Both the position numbers and the translations under genes were made by a program. From assembly GCA_031425275.1 (NCBI GenBank), contig JANPJA010000166.1, forward strand, positions 1 through 64,000: a stretch of 64,000 nucleotides of DNA. The letters are read 5' to 3'. Below are positions 1-8,392 of this stretch, piece by piece. This DNA is from JAIVGV01 sp031425275 (GTDB lineage Bacteria; Acidobacteriota; Blastocatellia; Pyrinomonadales; Pyrinomonadaceae). The notes beneath the pieces are model-generated. The model was not told the origin of the DNA. It was given only the letters and a program-made list of their open reading frames with translations, and did no database searches. The stretch's first letter is position 1; each line of letters begins with the position of its first letter.

Positions 1-77
1 CCATCTCCGGGCGCTTGGGGCCCACTATTTTTTCGTTTCCCCCCCCCTTCCGCGTTCATACCTCCGAGTCATTTCAA

Positions 78-139
78 GGGCAATAATATACTTGACGAAT
101 CAAGTCGGAGGGCCGCTGATTCGTCAAATATTATTGCCC
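78..139. repeat. Inverted repeat, AT-rich hairpin
   Basis: Left arm 78-102 and right arm 117-139 are complementary over 23 bp, with two extra bases in the left arm. The arms begin with GGGCAATAATAT and enclose a 14-nt loop. It lies beyond the 3' end of the minus-strand redox gene cluster. Its function is unknown; it could be a cruciform, a terminator for a gene to the left, or a small mobile repeat. Confidence 0.6.
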
Positions 140-149
140 AAAACATGAA

Positions 150-188
150 GGCCGCGCCGAAAGTGCGTCTGACACTTTCGGCGCGGCC
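150..188 (-). terminator. Hairpin downstream of the redox gene cluster
   Basis: GGCCGCGCCGAAAGTG (150-165) pairs perfectly with 173-188 across a 7-nt loop. Read on the minus strand it follows the stop codon at 238 by about 50 nt, and a short T-containing tract follows. It probably ends the minus-strand redox transcript. The T-run is weak, so this is a tentative intrinsic terminator. Confidence 0.5.
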
Positions 189-237
189 CCGCGCGCGCGA
201 ATGCCGTCGATGAAATGCTCAGGGCCGCCGGGAAAAA

Positions 238-1005
238 TTACGGCTTGAGTCCGGGCTTGGCTTGGAGCTGAACTTCGGGCTTGGCCTCCGACTTCTTCGC
301 GCCCGCCGCCTTCGGCTCTTCCTTCGGCAGGCCCAATCGCTCGCGGATGAAGGCTTCCACTTCCGCCTCGATCAATTCGCCGCCGACGACCCACACACGC
401 TCGGCCAGCACGTCGCCCTTGGGCTTGAGCGCGGCGGGCGAGAGGAAGATATTGTAGGGCGATCCCCACTTGCGCGTGTCGCCGGTCTGCTGCCGATACT
501 TGTAATGCTCCGTCTGGTCGCGCGCGTCTTTCGTGTCCGACTCGACGACGACCGTGTAGGCCGCCGGGCGCGGATCGAAGTGGTTCTTGATCTCGTCGGG
601 CGTGGCGTAGTTGCTCACGGCCACCACGTCGAAGCCGTGCGCGCGGTACTTGTCGTGGAGGCGGGCGAGGACGGGCCGCTCCATCCGCCAGTTGCCGCAC
701 CACGGCGCGAAGTAGGCCACGACGACAAGCTTCTTACCCGCCGCCCACTCGCGCAAATTCACCGGCTCGCCCGTCCCCAAACTTTTGTACGTCCAGTTCT
801 TGTACTTCAGCTCGCGCTCTTGCAGCGGCGCGTACTCGTGCCCGTCGTTCGGGTTCGGCGTGGGCTGCGGTACGGCGGGCGTCTGTCCGGCGGTCGCGGG
901 CGTCCGCGGCGACTGTGCGGGCGGCTGCCCGCCGCCCTGCGCCAAGGCGGCGGCCGGGAGCGCGACGAGGAGCGCGAGTGCGCGGACAGTTTTGCGGATC
1001 ATCAT
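238..1005 (-). CDS. Exported TlpA-like thioredoxin-fold protein lacking the second active-site cysteine
   Basis: A 255-aa protein with an N-terminal signal peptide (about residues 1-22), a Pro/Gln/Thr-rich linker and a thioredoxin-fold domain. The active-site region reads FAPWCGNWRMERP around residue 103, so the usual CxxC is CxxW. The resolving cysteine is missing and ordinary disulfide exchange is unlikely. The sequence SPYN further on may hold the cis-proline. An AAGGAG ribosome binding site precedes two adjacent ATG codons. The start lies 19 nt after the stop of the CcdA-TlpA gene, so the two form an operon. It may act as a periplasmic redox chaperone or monothiol protein; this is inferred from the fold only. 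Confidence 0.75.
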   Translation of the reverse strand: MMIRKTVRALALLVALPAAALAQGGGQPPAQSPRTPATAGQTPAVPQPTPNPNDGHEYAPLQERELKYKNWTYKSLGTGEPVNLREWAAGKKLVVVAYFAPWCGNWRMERPVLARLHDKYRAHGFDVVAVSNYATPDEIKNHFDPRPAAYTVVVESDTKDARDQTEHYKYRQQTGDTRKWGSPYNIFLSPAALKPKGDVLAERVWVVGGELIEAEVEAFIRERLGLPKEEPKAAGAKKSEAKPEVQLQAKPGLKP

Positions 1006-1024
1006 ACTTAACTCCTTACGTTCG

Positions 1025-2278
1025 TCAGCGGGCCGGGGCCGGCTCGTCGAGCAGCGGGAGAATCTCTTTCTCGAAGGCGGCGCGTTTGCGCTCGCCGACG
1101 ATGGTCTGGCGGATGCGGCCCTCGCGGTCGATGACGAACGTGGTCGGCAGGCCGACGACCGAGTAGGTCGATTCCGCGTCGCTCGTGCCGAGCAGGATCG
1201 TGTAGTCCTGTTGCACGTCCCTCTGGTAGGCGCGCACGGTTTCGGCCTCGTCGGAGGTCGTCACGCCGATGACCTTGAAGCCGCGCGGCCCGAGGTCGCG
1301 CTGCATGGCGTTAAGCTCCGGTATCTCCGCGCGGCACGGCACGCACCACGTCGCCCAGAAGTTCAACAACACCACCTGCCCGCGCAGTTCGCTCAACTGG
1401 AAGGCTTGCCCGTCCAGAGTCTTCAACTCGATTGCGGGCGCGGGCTTGGCCGTCGCCGCGTTGCCGGCCGTCACGGAATTGGATGCGCCGCCGCCATCAA
1501 CGCCGCCCGCGTTCTGCTTCTCAACCCGCGCCATCAGCCACCCTTCGGCGTTCGGGATGACCTTCGACGCCACGGCCGCCATGCGCGTCACGTTGTTGGT
1601 GGCGATGAGCAGTCCGATGGCGATGAGCATCACGCCGGAGACGACTTCGACCTTGTGCAGGTGGCGGCGGAACCACGTGTAGAAGCCGAGGAACTGGTTG
1701 AGCAGCAGGCCGGTCAGCAAAAACGGCAGGGCGAGGCCGGCGGCGTAGAACGAAGAGAGGTAGAGGCCGCTCTTCCAGCCGCCGCTCGTCGCGGCGAGGC
1801 CGATGATGCCGCCGAGGATGGGGCCGATGCACGGCGTCCACCCGGCGGCGAAGGCGAGGCCGAGGGCGAACGCGCCGAACACGCCGCGCGGCTTGTCGTC
1901 GGCGAACTTGCGCGTGTCGCGGTAGAGCGCGCCGATCTTTAAGACGCCGACGAGGTGCAGCCCGAACGCGATGATGACGAGGCCGCCGATGATGCGCACG
2001 TACGGGTTCGACAAAATTGCCGCGCCGACTAACCCCGCGGCCGCGCCGAGCGAGATGAAGATGACGGAGAGGCCCGCGTTGAAGGCGAGCGAGTTGAGGA
2101 TGACCGCGCGGCGGGCCGACGCGCGCGAGTCCGTGCCGTCCGCGCCCTTCAGGTGATCCACGCTGACGCCCGAGATGAGCGAGATGTAGCCCGGCACGAG
2201 CGGCAGCACGCACGGGCTTAAAAACGACGCCAGTCCCGCGAGGAACGCGATCAGGACGGTAATGTTTGCGGCTTCCAT
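1025..2278 (-). CDS. CcdA-TlpA fusion: membrane thiol-disulfide transporter with periplasmic thioredoxin domain
   Basis: A 417-aa protein. The N-terminal ~260 residues form six hydrophobic helices of the CcdA/DsbD-beta type, with the two hallmark cysteine motifs SPCVLPLVPGY (Cys23) and TPCIGPILGG. A linker leads to a TlpA-type thioredoxin domain (about 280-417) containing FWATWCVPC and the cis-Pro motif GLPTTF. CcdA passes electrons from cytoplasmic thioredoxin across the membrane, and the fused domain would receive them in the periplasm, for cytochrome c maturation or oxidative repair. It is the upstream partner of the CxxW protein, and two further TlpA proteins lie upstream on the same strand. 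Function is well supported by motifs; the substrate is unknown. Confidence 0.9.
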   Translation of the reverse strand: MEAANITVLIAFLAGLASFLSPCVLPLVPGYISLISGVSVDHLKGADGTDSRASARRAVILNSLAFNAGLSVIFISLGAAAGLVGAAILSNPYVRIIGGLVIIAFGLHLVGVLKIGALYRDTRKFADDKPRGVFGAFALGLAFAAGWTPCIGPILGGIIGLAATSGGWKSGLYLSSFYAAGLALPFLLTGLLLNQFLGFYTWFRRHLHKVEVVSGVMLIAIGLLIATNNVTRMAAVASKVIPNAEGWLMARVEKQNAGGVDGGGASNSVTAGNAATAKPAPAIELKTLDGQAFQLSELRGQVVLLNFWATWCVPCRAEIPELNAMQRDLGPRGFKVIGVTTSDEAETVRAYQRDVQQDYTILLGTSDAESTYSVVGLPTTFVIDREGRIRQTIVGERKRAAFEKEILPLLDEPAPAR

Positions 2279-2295
2279 AGGGGGGAAAGCTTACA

Positions 2296-2457
2296 ACAAA
2301 AGAACCGTGACAGGTAAACCGTGACAGGTGACAAGAGAAATTCCGTGAACCGGGATAGGCGACAGGACTAGACCTGTCTGCCGTGTTGCGATGGGCGATT
2401 CACGCGCGACCGCTTTTCACTTGTCACTTGTCACAATTTACCCGTCACGGCTTTTCA
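2296..2457. repeat. Inverted 7-nt-type tandem repeats (GTGACAG family)
   Basis: Imperfect tandem units such as CCGTGACAGGTAA and GTGACAGGTGACA on the left face complementary units such as CACTTGTCACTTGTCAC on the right. The region separates the CcdA-TlpA gene from the next TlpA gene. It belongs with the other heptamer-based inverted repeats in this window. Confidence 0.5.
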
Positions 2458-3812
2458 TCCAACAGTCGCTTGATCACGCGGGCGAGCGAGTCGTCGGGCA
2501 CGACGCTCGCGCCGGCGTCTATGTAACGGACGCGCCCGCGGCGGTCGATGAGGAAGGCCGTCGGGATGACGCGCACGCCGTAGCGGAGGTGGTTGGCGGC
2601 GTCGGTCGAGACGGCGAAGCCGTAAGGCAGCTTCAACTCCTTTTTGAAGGCGCGCAGTTGTCCCAGTTCCGCGGTTTCGCCCCGCGCCGCCCCCGGCCCC
2701 GCGCCTTCGATTTGCGTGAGGCCGACGACGGTCAGGCCGCGCGCGTTGAACCGCTCGTGCAGCCGGCTCAGTTGCGGCATCGTCTCGCGGCACGGGGCGC
2801 ACCACGTGGCCCAGAAGTCGAGCAGCACGACGCGCCCGCGCAAGTCGGCGAGCTTGACCGGCTGGTGATCGATCCACCGCGCGACTTTGATCTCCGGCGC
2901 GCTCGTCTCGCCCGCGGCCGACTCGGCGAGGGAGTTTTCGATCACGCCCGCGTGCCCGTTCGCGCCCAGCAGCGCGACGGCGTTCGTATAGACGTGCGCC
3001 GACGGGAGCGTCAGTCCGAGCGCGAGCAGCTCTTTCATCACGGCGAGGGCTTCCCCGCCACGCTTCTGTTGCAGCAGCACGTTGGCGAGGAAGACGCCGG
3101 AGGAATTGACGTAAGTGGCGCGCTGGACGAAGTCGGTGCCGGTCGTCGCGGGAAGCTTCGCGAGCCGGAACGCCTCGGCCGCGTGCGCGGACGATTCGGC
3201 CAGCCGCTTGTCGCGCTCGTAGCCGCGCATCAACGCGACCCTCAGGCGGAACATCTCGACGCCGTCCGTATCCCCGCCCCGCCCGTAGTCGGCGAGCGCG
3301 ACCTCGGCCTCCGCCAGACGCCCCGCGCCCGCGAGCTGCGAGGCGATCAACCCCCGCGCCTGTCGCACGCGGCCGCGCTCCGCCGTCTCCTTCGCCTCTT
3401 TGACGAAGCGGCGGGCCGACTCGATTGACTCGTCCGCCTTGCCCGCCAACTGGTAGAGCAGCGCGAGGTAAAAATGATCCGCGTTCTTCAACCGCCCGCG
3501 CGCGACGAGACGCGCCGCGTGTGCGGCGGCCAGCTCGCGTTGCGCCTCGCGCGTCTTTGCTTCGAGCGCGCGGCTGACCGGCACTCGTTGAAGTTCGTAC
3601 CCGGCGAATTTTCTTTCGAGATACTTCGACGCATCTTCGTAGAGCGCGGCGGCGTTGTCGGCCGGCAACGGTGTGGGCGCGGGCGACGAGGCGGCCGGCG
3701 CGCTTGTCTGCTGCTGCTGCTGCGCGCGCGCGGCGACGCAGGCGACGCACGCGGCGAGTGCGCAGGCAAGGGCCGACGTTGTCATCTTCATCAGTGCTGA
3801 GCGTGTTGGCAT
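2445..3812 (-). CDS. Exported TlpA-family thioredoxin-like protein with helical N-terminal region
   Basis: About 455 aa from the ATG at 3812. ATGs at 3791 and 3785 are alternatives, all just before a signal peptide ending in VAARAQ. A Gln/Ala/Ser/Pro-rich spacer and a TPR-like helical region (about 50-310) precede a C-terminal TlpA/AhpC-TSA thioredoxin domain with FWATWCAPC and a VIPTAFLIDRRGR segment. The longer open frame upstream to 3989 runs through a CGCAGAGA intergenic repeat and is not a credible N-terminus. It is a paralogue of the next gene (4009-5400), sharing the helical region and the thioredoxin domain. Probable role: periplasmic thiol-disulfide oxidoreductase with a scaffold or receptor domain. 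Confidence 0.8.
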   Translation of the reverse strand: MPTRSALMKMTTSALACALAACVACVAARAQQQQQTSAPAASSPAPTPLPADNAAALYEDASKYLERKFAGYELQRVPVSRALEAKTREAQRELAAAHAARLVARGRLKNADHFYLALLYQLAGKADESIESARRFVKEAKETAERGRVRQARGLIASQLAGAGRLAEAEVALADYGRGGDTDGVEMFRLRVALMRGYERDKRLAESSAHAAEAFRLAKLPATTGTDFVQRATYVNSSGVFLANVLLQQKRGGEALAVMKELLALGLTLPSAHVYTNAVALLGANGHAGVIENSLAESAAGETSAPEIKVARWIDHQPVKLADLRGRVVLLDFWATWCAPCRETMPQLSRLHERFNARGLTVVGLTQIEGAGPGAARGETAELGQLRAFKKELKLPYGFAVSTDAANHLRYGVRVIPTAFLIDRRGRVRYIDAGASVVPDDSLARVIKRLLDEKP

Positions 3813-3847
3813 GACTCTTGGGTTATGAACTTTCGGCTGAGTAGTGA

Positions 3848-3975
3848 TTGGCGGTAACTCACCGCAGAGACGCAGAGAACGCGGAGGATGCGCAGAGAGT
3901 TGAGTGGTCGTCGAACTGGGTGGTTTTCTCTGCGCCCCCTCCGCGTTCTCTGCGTCTCTGCGGTGAGCCGAACGA
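3848..3975. repeat. CGCAGAGA-family inverted intergenic repeat
   Basis: CACCGCAGAGACGCAGAGAA at 3860 is mirrored by its complement ending at about 3966, with a non-repetitive centre. A close relative occurs at 60129-60222 and a diverged one at 27367-27510. Read through, it gives false N-termini with the HRRDAENAE signature. It behaves as a dispersed intergenic repeat that forms a long hairpin. Confidence 0.75.
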
Positions 3976-4008
3976 GCGTATCCGCGCAAGTCTTCGCCGA
4001 CTCGTCAC

Positions 4009-5400
4009 CTACTTCACCTCACCCGCCGGCTCGTCGAGCAGCCGCTCGATCATCTGTTCGAGTTCTTTGAGGTCTGAGTCGTTCGCGCCGACGTTGAGGT
4101 AGCGGACGCGGCCGCGGCGGTCGATGAGGACGGCCGCCGGGATCGTGCTGACGTTGTAGAGCGCGGCGGTCGCGTTCGTGTCGGCGACGGCGAAGCCGAA
4201 GGGGAGGCGGCGCGCGCGGCGGAAGTCGCGCAAAGAGTCTTGCTCGCGCTTCGTGCGGACGGGGCGGCCCCCCTCGACGGTGGTGTATTGCGTGAAGGCG
4301 ATGACGGTCAGCCCGCGATCCTTGAACCGCCGCTGCCACTCGCTCATGTGCGGGAGGGCGGCGTGGCAGGGCACGCACCACGTCGCCCAGAAGTCGAGCA
4401 GGACGACGCGCCCGCGCTCTTGCGCGAGCGTCGTCGGCTTCTGACCCACCCAGTCGCGCACTTCGATTTCGGGCGCGCTCCGCAAGTAAACGTCGCCGGG
4501 GAGCGTGAGCAGCCCGACGGGCGGGACGATGCGGCCGAACAGGATGTTGGCGCGGCGGTGTAGATCGGCCGACGGGAAGCTGACCGCGAGCCGCCGCACC
4601 TCTTGCAGGGCGGCGACGGCCTCGTCGGTTTTTTTAAGTTCGAGGAGCGAGTCGCTGAGCGACTGCCCCGCGCGGTAGAACATCTCGTCGCGCGTGGCCG
4701 CGTCCAAACCGCCCGCGGCGTGCAACAGTCTCGCCGCCGCGAAAGCCGCGCGCGCGTGTTCGGCGGCGCGGGCGATTTGCATCCGCGCCCGCCCCGCGCG
4801 CGCGAGTTCCATCTCCAACTTGAACCGTTCCTCGTGCGCGGGTGACGGCGGCGACGACGGCGGCGGCGGCGCGGCGAGGTATTCGGCGAGCGCGGCCTCG
4901 GCTTCGTCGAGCCGGTCGTCCCGCGCCAACTCGTAGGCGACGACGAAGCGCGCCGCGCGCGCCCACTCGGTTCGCCCGCCCGCGTCCGACTCGCCGAGCA
5001 GCGCGCGCATCGTCTCGACCGCGCGCGCCGACTGCCTCGCGAGGCTCTGCAAGCGTCCGAGGTGGAACTTGTCCTCCTCCGACAGGCCGGCGCGCGCCCC
5101 CAACCCGGCGGCGTGACGCGCGGCCAGAGAGCGCGCCTCCGCTTCGACTTCGGCCGCGAGCTTCGGGCTGTAGCCGTAGCCCTCGCGCTCTAACTGCTCG
5201 TACTTGCGCCGCGTGTATTGGGCGGCCTCTTCGTACATAGACGCGGCCGTCTTCGCACTCGCGCCGTTGGTGTCGGTGGCGACGGAGTTTTGCTGCGACG
5301 GCGCGGGCGCGGCGGTCAACACGAGCGACGCGGCGAGCGCCACGGCGAGGCGCAGGGTGCGCGCGTTCGTGACGGCGCGAATCATTTGAGTGAAAATCAT
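4009..5400 (-). CDS. Exported TlpA-family thioredoxin-like protein, paralogue of 2445-3812
   Basis: A 463-aa protein with a signal peptide (residues ~1-35), a helical TPR-like region opening with MYEEAAQYTRRKYEQLE, and a C-terminal thioredoxin domain with FWATWCVPC followed by a TIPAAVLIDRRGR segment. Its start codon is 6 nt after the thiO stop, which implies one transcript and translational coupling with thiO. The helical part is Ala/Arg/Glu-rich with regular Leu spacing. It is likely an exported thiol-disulfide oxidoreductase. A link to glycine oxidase chemistry, for example peroxide handling, is only suggested by gene order. Confidence 0.8.
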   Translation of the reverse strand: MIFTQMIRAVTNARTLRLAVALAASLVLTAAPAPSQQNSVATDTNGASAKTAASMYEEAAQYTRRKYEQLEREGYGYSPKLAAEVEAEARSLAARHAAGLGARAGLSEEDKFHLGRLQSLARQSARAVETMRALLGESDAGGRTEWARAARFVVAYELARDDRLDEAEAALAEYLAAPPPPSSPPSPAHEERFKLEMELARAGRARMQIARAAEHARAAFAAARLLHAAGGLDAATRDEMFYRAGQSLSDSLLELKKTDEAVAALQEVRRLAVSFPSADLHRRANILFGRIVPPVGLLTLPGDVYLRSAPEIEVRDWVGQKPTTLAQERGRVVLLDFWATWCVPCHAALPHMSEWQRRFKDRGLTVIAFTQYTTVEGGRPVRTKREQDSLRDFRRARRLPFGFAVADTNATAALYNVSTIPAAVLIDRRGRVRYLNVGANDSDLKELEQMIERLLDEPAGEVK

Positions 5401-5406
5401 TGGCGT

Positions 5407-6606
5407 TTACCCCGCGCAGGTGGCCGCGCGGCGGAAGCGTTCGGGGGAGAAGGGGAGGATTAGTTCGGGCCGCGCCGCCGCGCCCGCGATCATCTCGGCG
5501 ACGAGGCGGCCCGTGAGCGGCGCGAGTAGGATGCCGTTGCGGTAGTGGGCCGTGGCGTAGAAAAGATTTTTTATTTCGGCGTGCGGGCCGATGACCGGCC
5601 AGTCGTCGTCGGCGCGCGGGCGCAGTCCCGCCCACTCGTCCGCGAGTCGCAAGGCCCGGAGGGCGGGCGCGATCTCCACCGCGTGCGCGACGATCTCGGC
5701 GCGGCCCCGCGCCGTGACCGACTTGTCGAAGCCGACGCGCTCGGTCGTCGATCCGGCGAGCAGCCGCCCGTCGCGGCGCGGCACGAGGTAGCCGCGCGGG
5801 CTATAGACGACGTGACGCACGAACGGCGCGCCGCCCGCCCCCGTCTCGTAGCAGAGCATCTGACCGCGCACCGGCTCGACGCGCGGTATCGCCGCTGCTG
5901 CTGCTGCCGCCGCCGTCCCCGCGTCCGCCTCGTCCCCGGCCCTCAGCAGCGAAGTCCACGCGCCGCAGGCGACGACGATCACCTCGGCTTCGAGCGTACC
6001 GCGCGAAGTCTCGACCGCGCGGACGCGCCCGGCCGACGTTAAGATCGACGACGCTTCGGTGTGCTCGTAGATTCGGACGCCCGCGCGGCGGGCCGAGAGC
6101 GCGAGCGCGGCGACGAGGCGGCGGCTCTCGACCTGCCAGTCGGAAGGGAAGCGCAGCGCGGCCACGGCGCGCGGCGAGACGTTCGGCTCGAGAGAGCGGG
6201 CCTCCGCCCCCGTCAATTGCTCGACGGCCAGCCCCGCGCGGCTCTGCCAACTGTAACGGCGTTCACACTCGGCGGCGTCCGCGCCGGTGAGCGCGACGTA
6301 AAGCGTGCCGGTCTGGTCAAGCTCGATGTCAACGCCGGTCTCTTCCCACAGCTCGGCGGCGAGGTTGGGGTAGAGGTCACGCGCGGCACGGGCGAGACGG
6401 AAAAAAGCGTCCGCGCGCTCGGCCTCCGACTGCGGCGCGAGCATCCCGCCCGCGGCCCATGAAGCTTCCGCGCCGACGTGTCCGCGCTCCGTGAGCGAGA
6501 CGGTGAGGCCGCGCCGCGCCAGCTCGCGCGCGACCGAGAGTCCGACGACTCCGCCGCCCACGACGACCGCGTCGCGCCGCACGTTCGGCTCCACAATGGT
6601 TCGCAT
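5407..6606 (-). CDS. thiO: Glycine oxidase ThiO (FAD-dependent)
   Basis: A 399-aa DAO-family flavoprotein. The N-terminal Rossmann motif VVGGGVVGLSVARELARRG (residues ~15-33) binds FAD. EASWAAGGMLAPQSE is the characteristic ThiO segment, and the C-terminal half contains GWLRPR-like (AGLRPRADDDWPVIG) and HYRNGILLAPLTGR motifs of the substrate/FAD domain. ThiO oxidises glycine to iminoacetate for the thiazole moiety of thiamine, with release of hydrogen peroxide. No other thiamine gene is nearby; instead the gene leads an operon with a TlpA-like protein. It is divergent from icd. Confidence 0.88.
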   Translation of the reverse strand: MRTIVEPNVRRDAVVVGGGVVGLSVARELARRGLTVSLTERGHVGAEASWAAGGMLAPQSEAERADAFFRLARAARDLYPNLAAELWEETGVDIELDQTGTLYVALTGADAAECERRYSWQSRAGLAVEQLTGAEARSLEPNVSPRAVAALRFPSDWQVESRRLVAALALSARRAGVRIYEHTEASSILTSAGRVRAVETSRGTLEAEVIVVACGAWTSLLRAGDEADAGTAAAAAAAAIPRVEPVRGQMLCYETGAGGAPFVRHVVYSPRGYLVPRRDGRLLAGSTTERVGFDKSVTARGRAEIVAHAVEIAPALRALRLADEWAGLRPRADDDWPVIGPHAEIKNLFYATAHYRNGILLAPLTGRLVAEMIAGAAARPELILPFSPERFRRAATCAG

Positions 6607-6640
6607 TGAAGTTAACTTGCTGGTATGATGCCGCTCAAAT

Positions 6641-6766
6641 AAAAACGTCCGTCGTTAGTCGTCCGCCGTCATTTGTTTGTGACTGATGATGGCGAATCGT
6701 GTCTCGCGAGGAGGCGCGGCCGACCACAAACAACGGACAACTGACAACCGACTACGGACAATTGAC
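6641..6766. repeat. Inverted short repeats between thiO and icd
   Basis: Units such as CCGTCGTTAGTCGTCCG on the left and GACAACTGACAACCGACTACG on the right are roughly complementary 7-nt-type repeats (ACTGACA/GTCGTTA). They occupy the intergenic region immediately before the icd start and may overlap its leader. No clear Shine-Dalgarno sequence precedes the icd ATG at 6767. Confidence 0.45.
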
Positions 6767-7768
<1,002 letters not shown>

Positions 7769-7771
7769 CGG

Positions 7772-8392
7772 TTGAGGAGGACGTCCTGAATCTTCGCGCG
7801 GCCTCCGGCACTACGATGGCCGCTGTCCGTCCGGGTTCCGTCTATCGGACGTCGAACATCAGCCAAACGAATCGAGTCGGGCATTTCCCGGACTCAAAGC
7901 CGCAGACCTCGCCCGGTTGCTCCAAGAAAGCCTCACCCAGCCGAGCACACAATGGCTCAGGTCATTGCAAAGCTGGGCCGACTCACAGAAGACCAATCGC
8001 CTTTAGCTGCTCCCGAAGTCGCCAAAGAGGGCCTTGACAGGATTTGTGCTCCGGGGATAGAGTCTTGCCGGTTCTTGTGGGAAGTAACTTCCTGTAGTGC
8101 CCGAACCACACTACCTCACAGTTAATTCCCTTTGACGGCTTCAGTGTTGGGTATGTGCTGTACCGATTGTGGTCTATAGCGAACCCGCCGTCCATGCTTT
8201 CTTCTCCAACTTTCTTGAAGTTGCAATCTCATCGCCTTTTGTTCCAGTAGCCGAAGCTATTTGGACTATCGTGTATTGTCTCAGAAGGTTTTTGACTTTT
8301 GAGGTACTACGTAAAAGACCATAAGCATAACGGAAATCCGCATCTTGGGTTGAATCTGAAACTAATTCCGTTTTAGAAATGAGTGGAGAATC
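7772..8392. other. Gene-poor, compositionally shifting stretch downstream of icd
   Basis: From about 8050 onwards the base composition becomes AT-rich compared with icd. Only short open frames exist, for example 57 codons from ATG 7952 and a 70-codon frame on the minus strand (8195-7983). Neither has a recognisable motif or a convincing ribosome binding site, so I do not call genes. The stretch looks like the remnant edge of a transferred segment. A GTGGAG site at about 8381-8386 belongs to the next gene. Confidence 0.5.

Noticed and set aside
2445..3989. Longer start of the TlpA gene at 3989
   Set aside because: The extra 59 residues come from the CGCAGAGA intergenic repeat. The signal peptide begins at 3812-3785.
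7983..8195. 70-codon minus-strand frame and a 57-codon plus-strand frame from 7952
   Set aside because: No recognisable motif, no convincing ribosome binding site, and location at the edge of the compositional change. Treated as remnant sequence.
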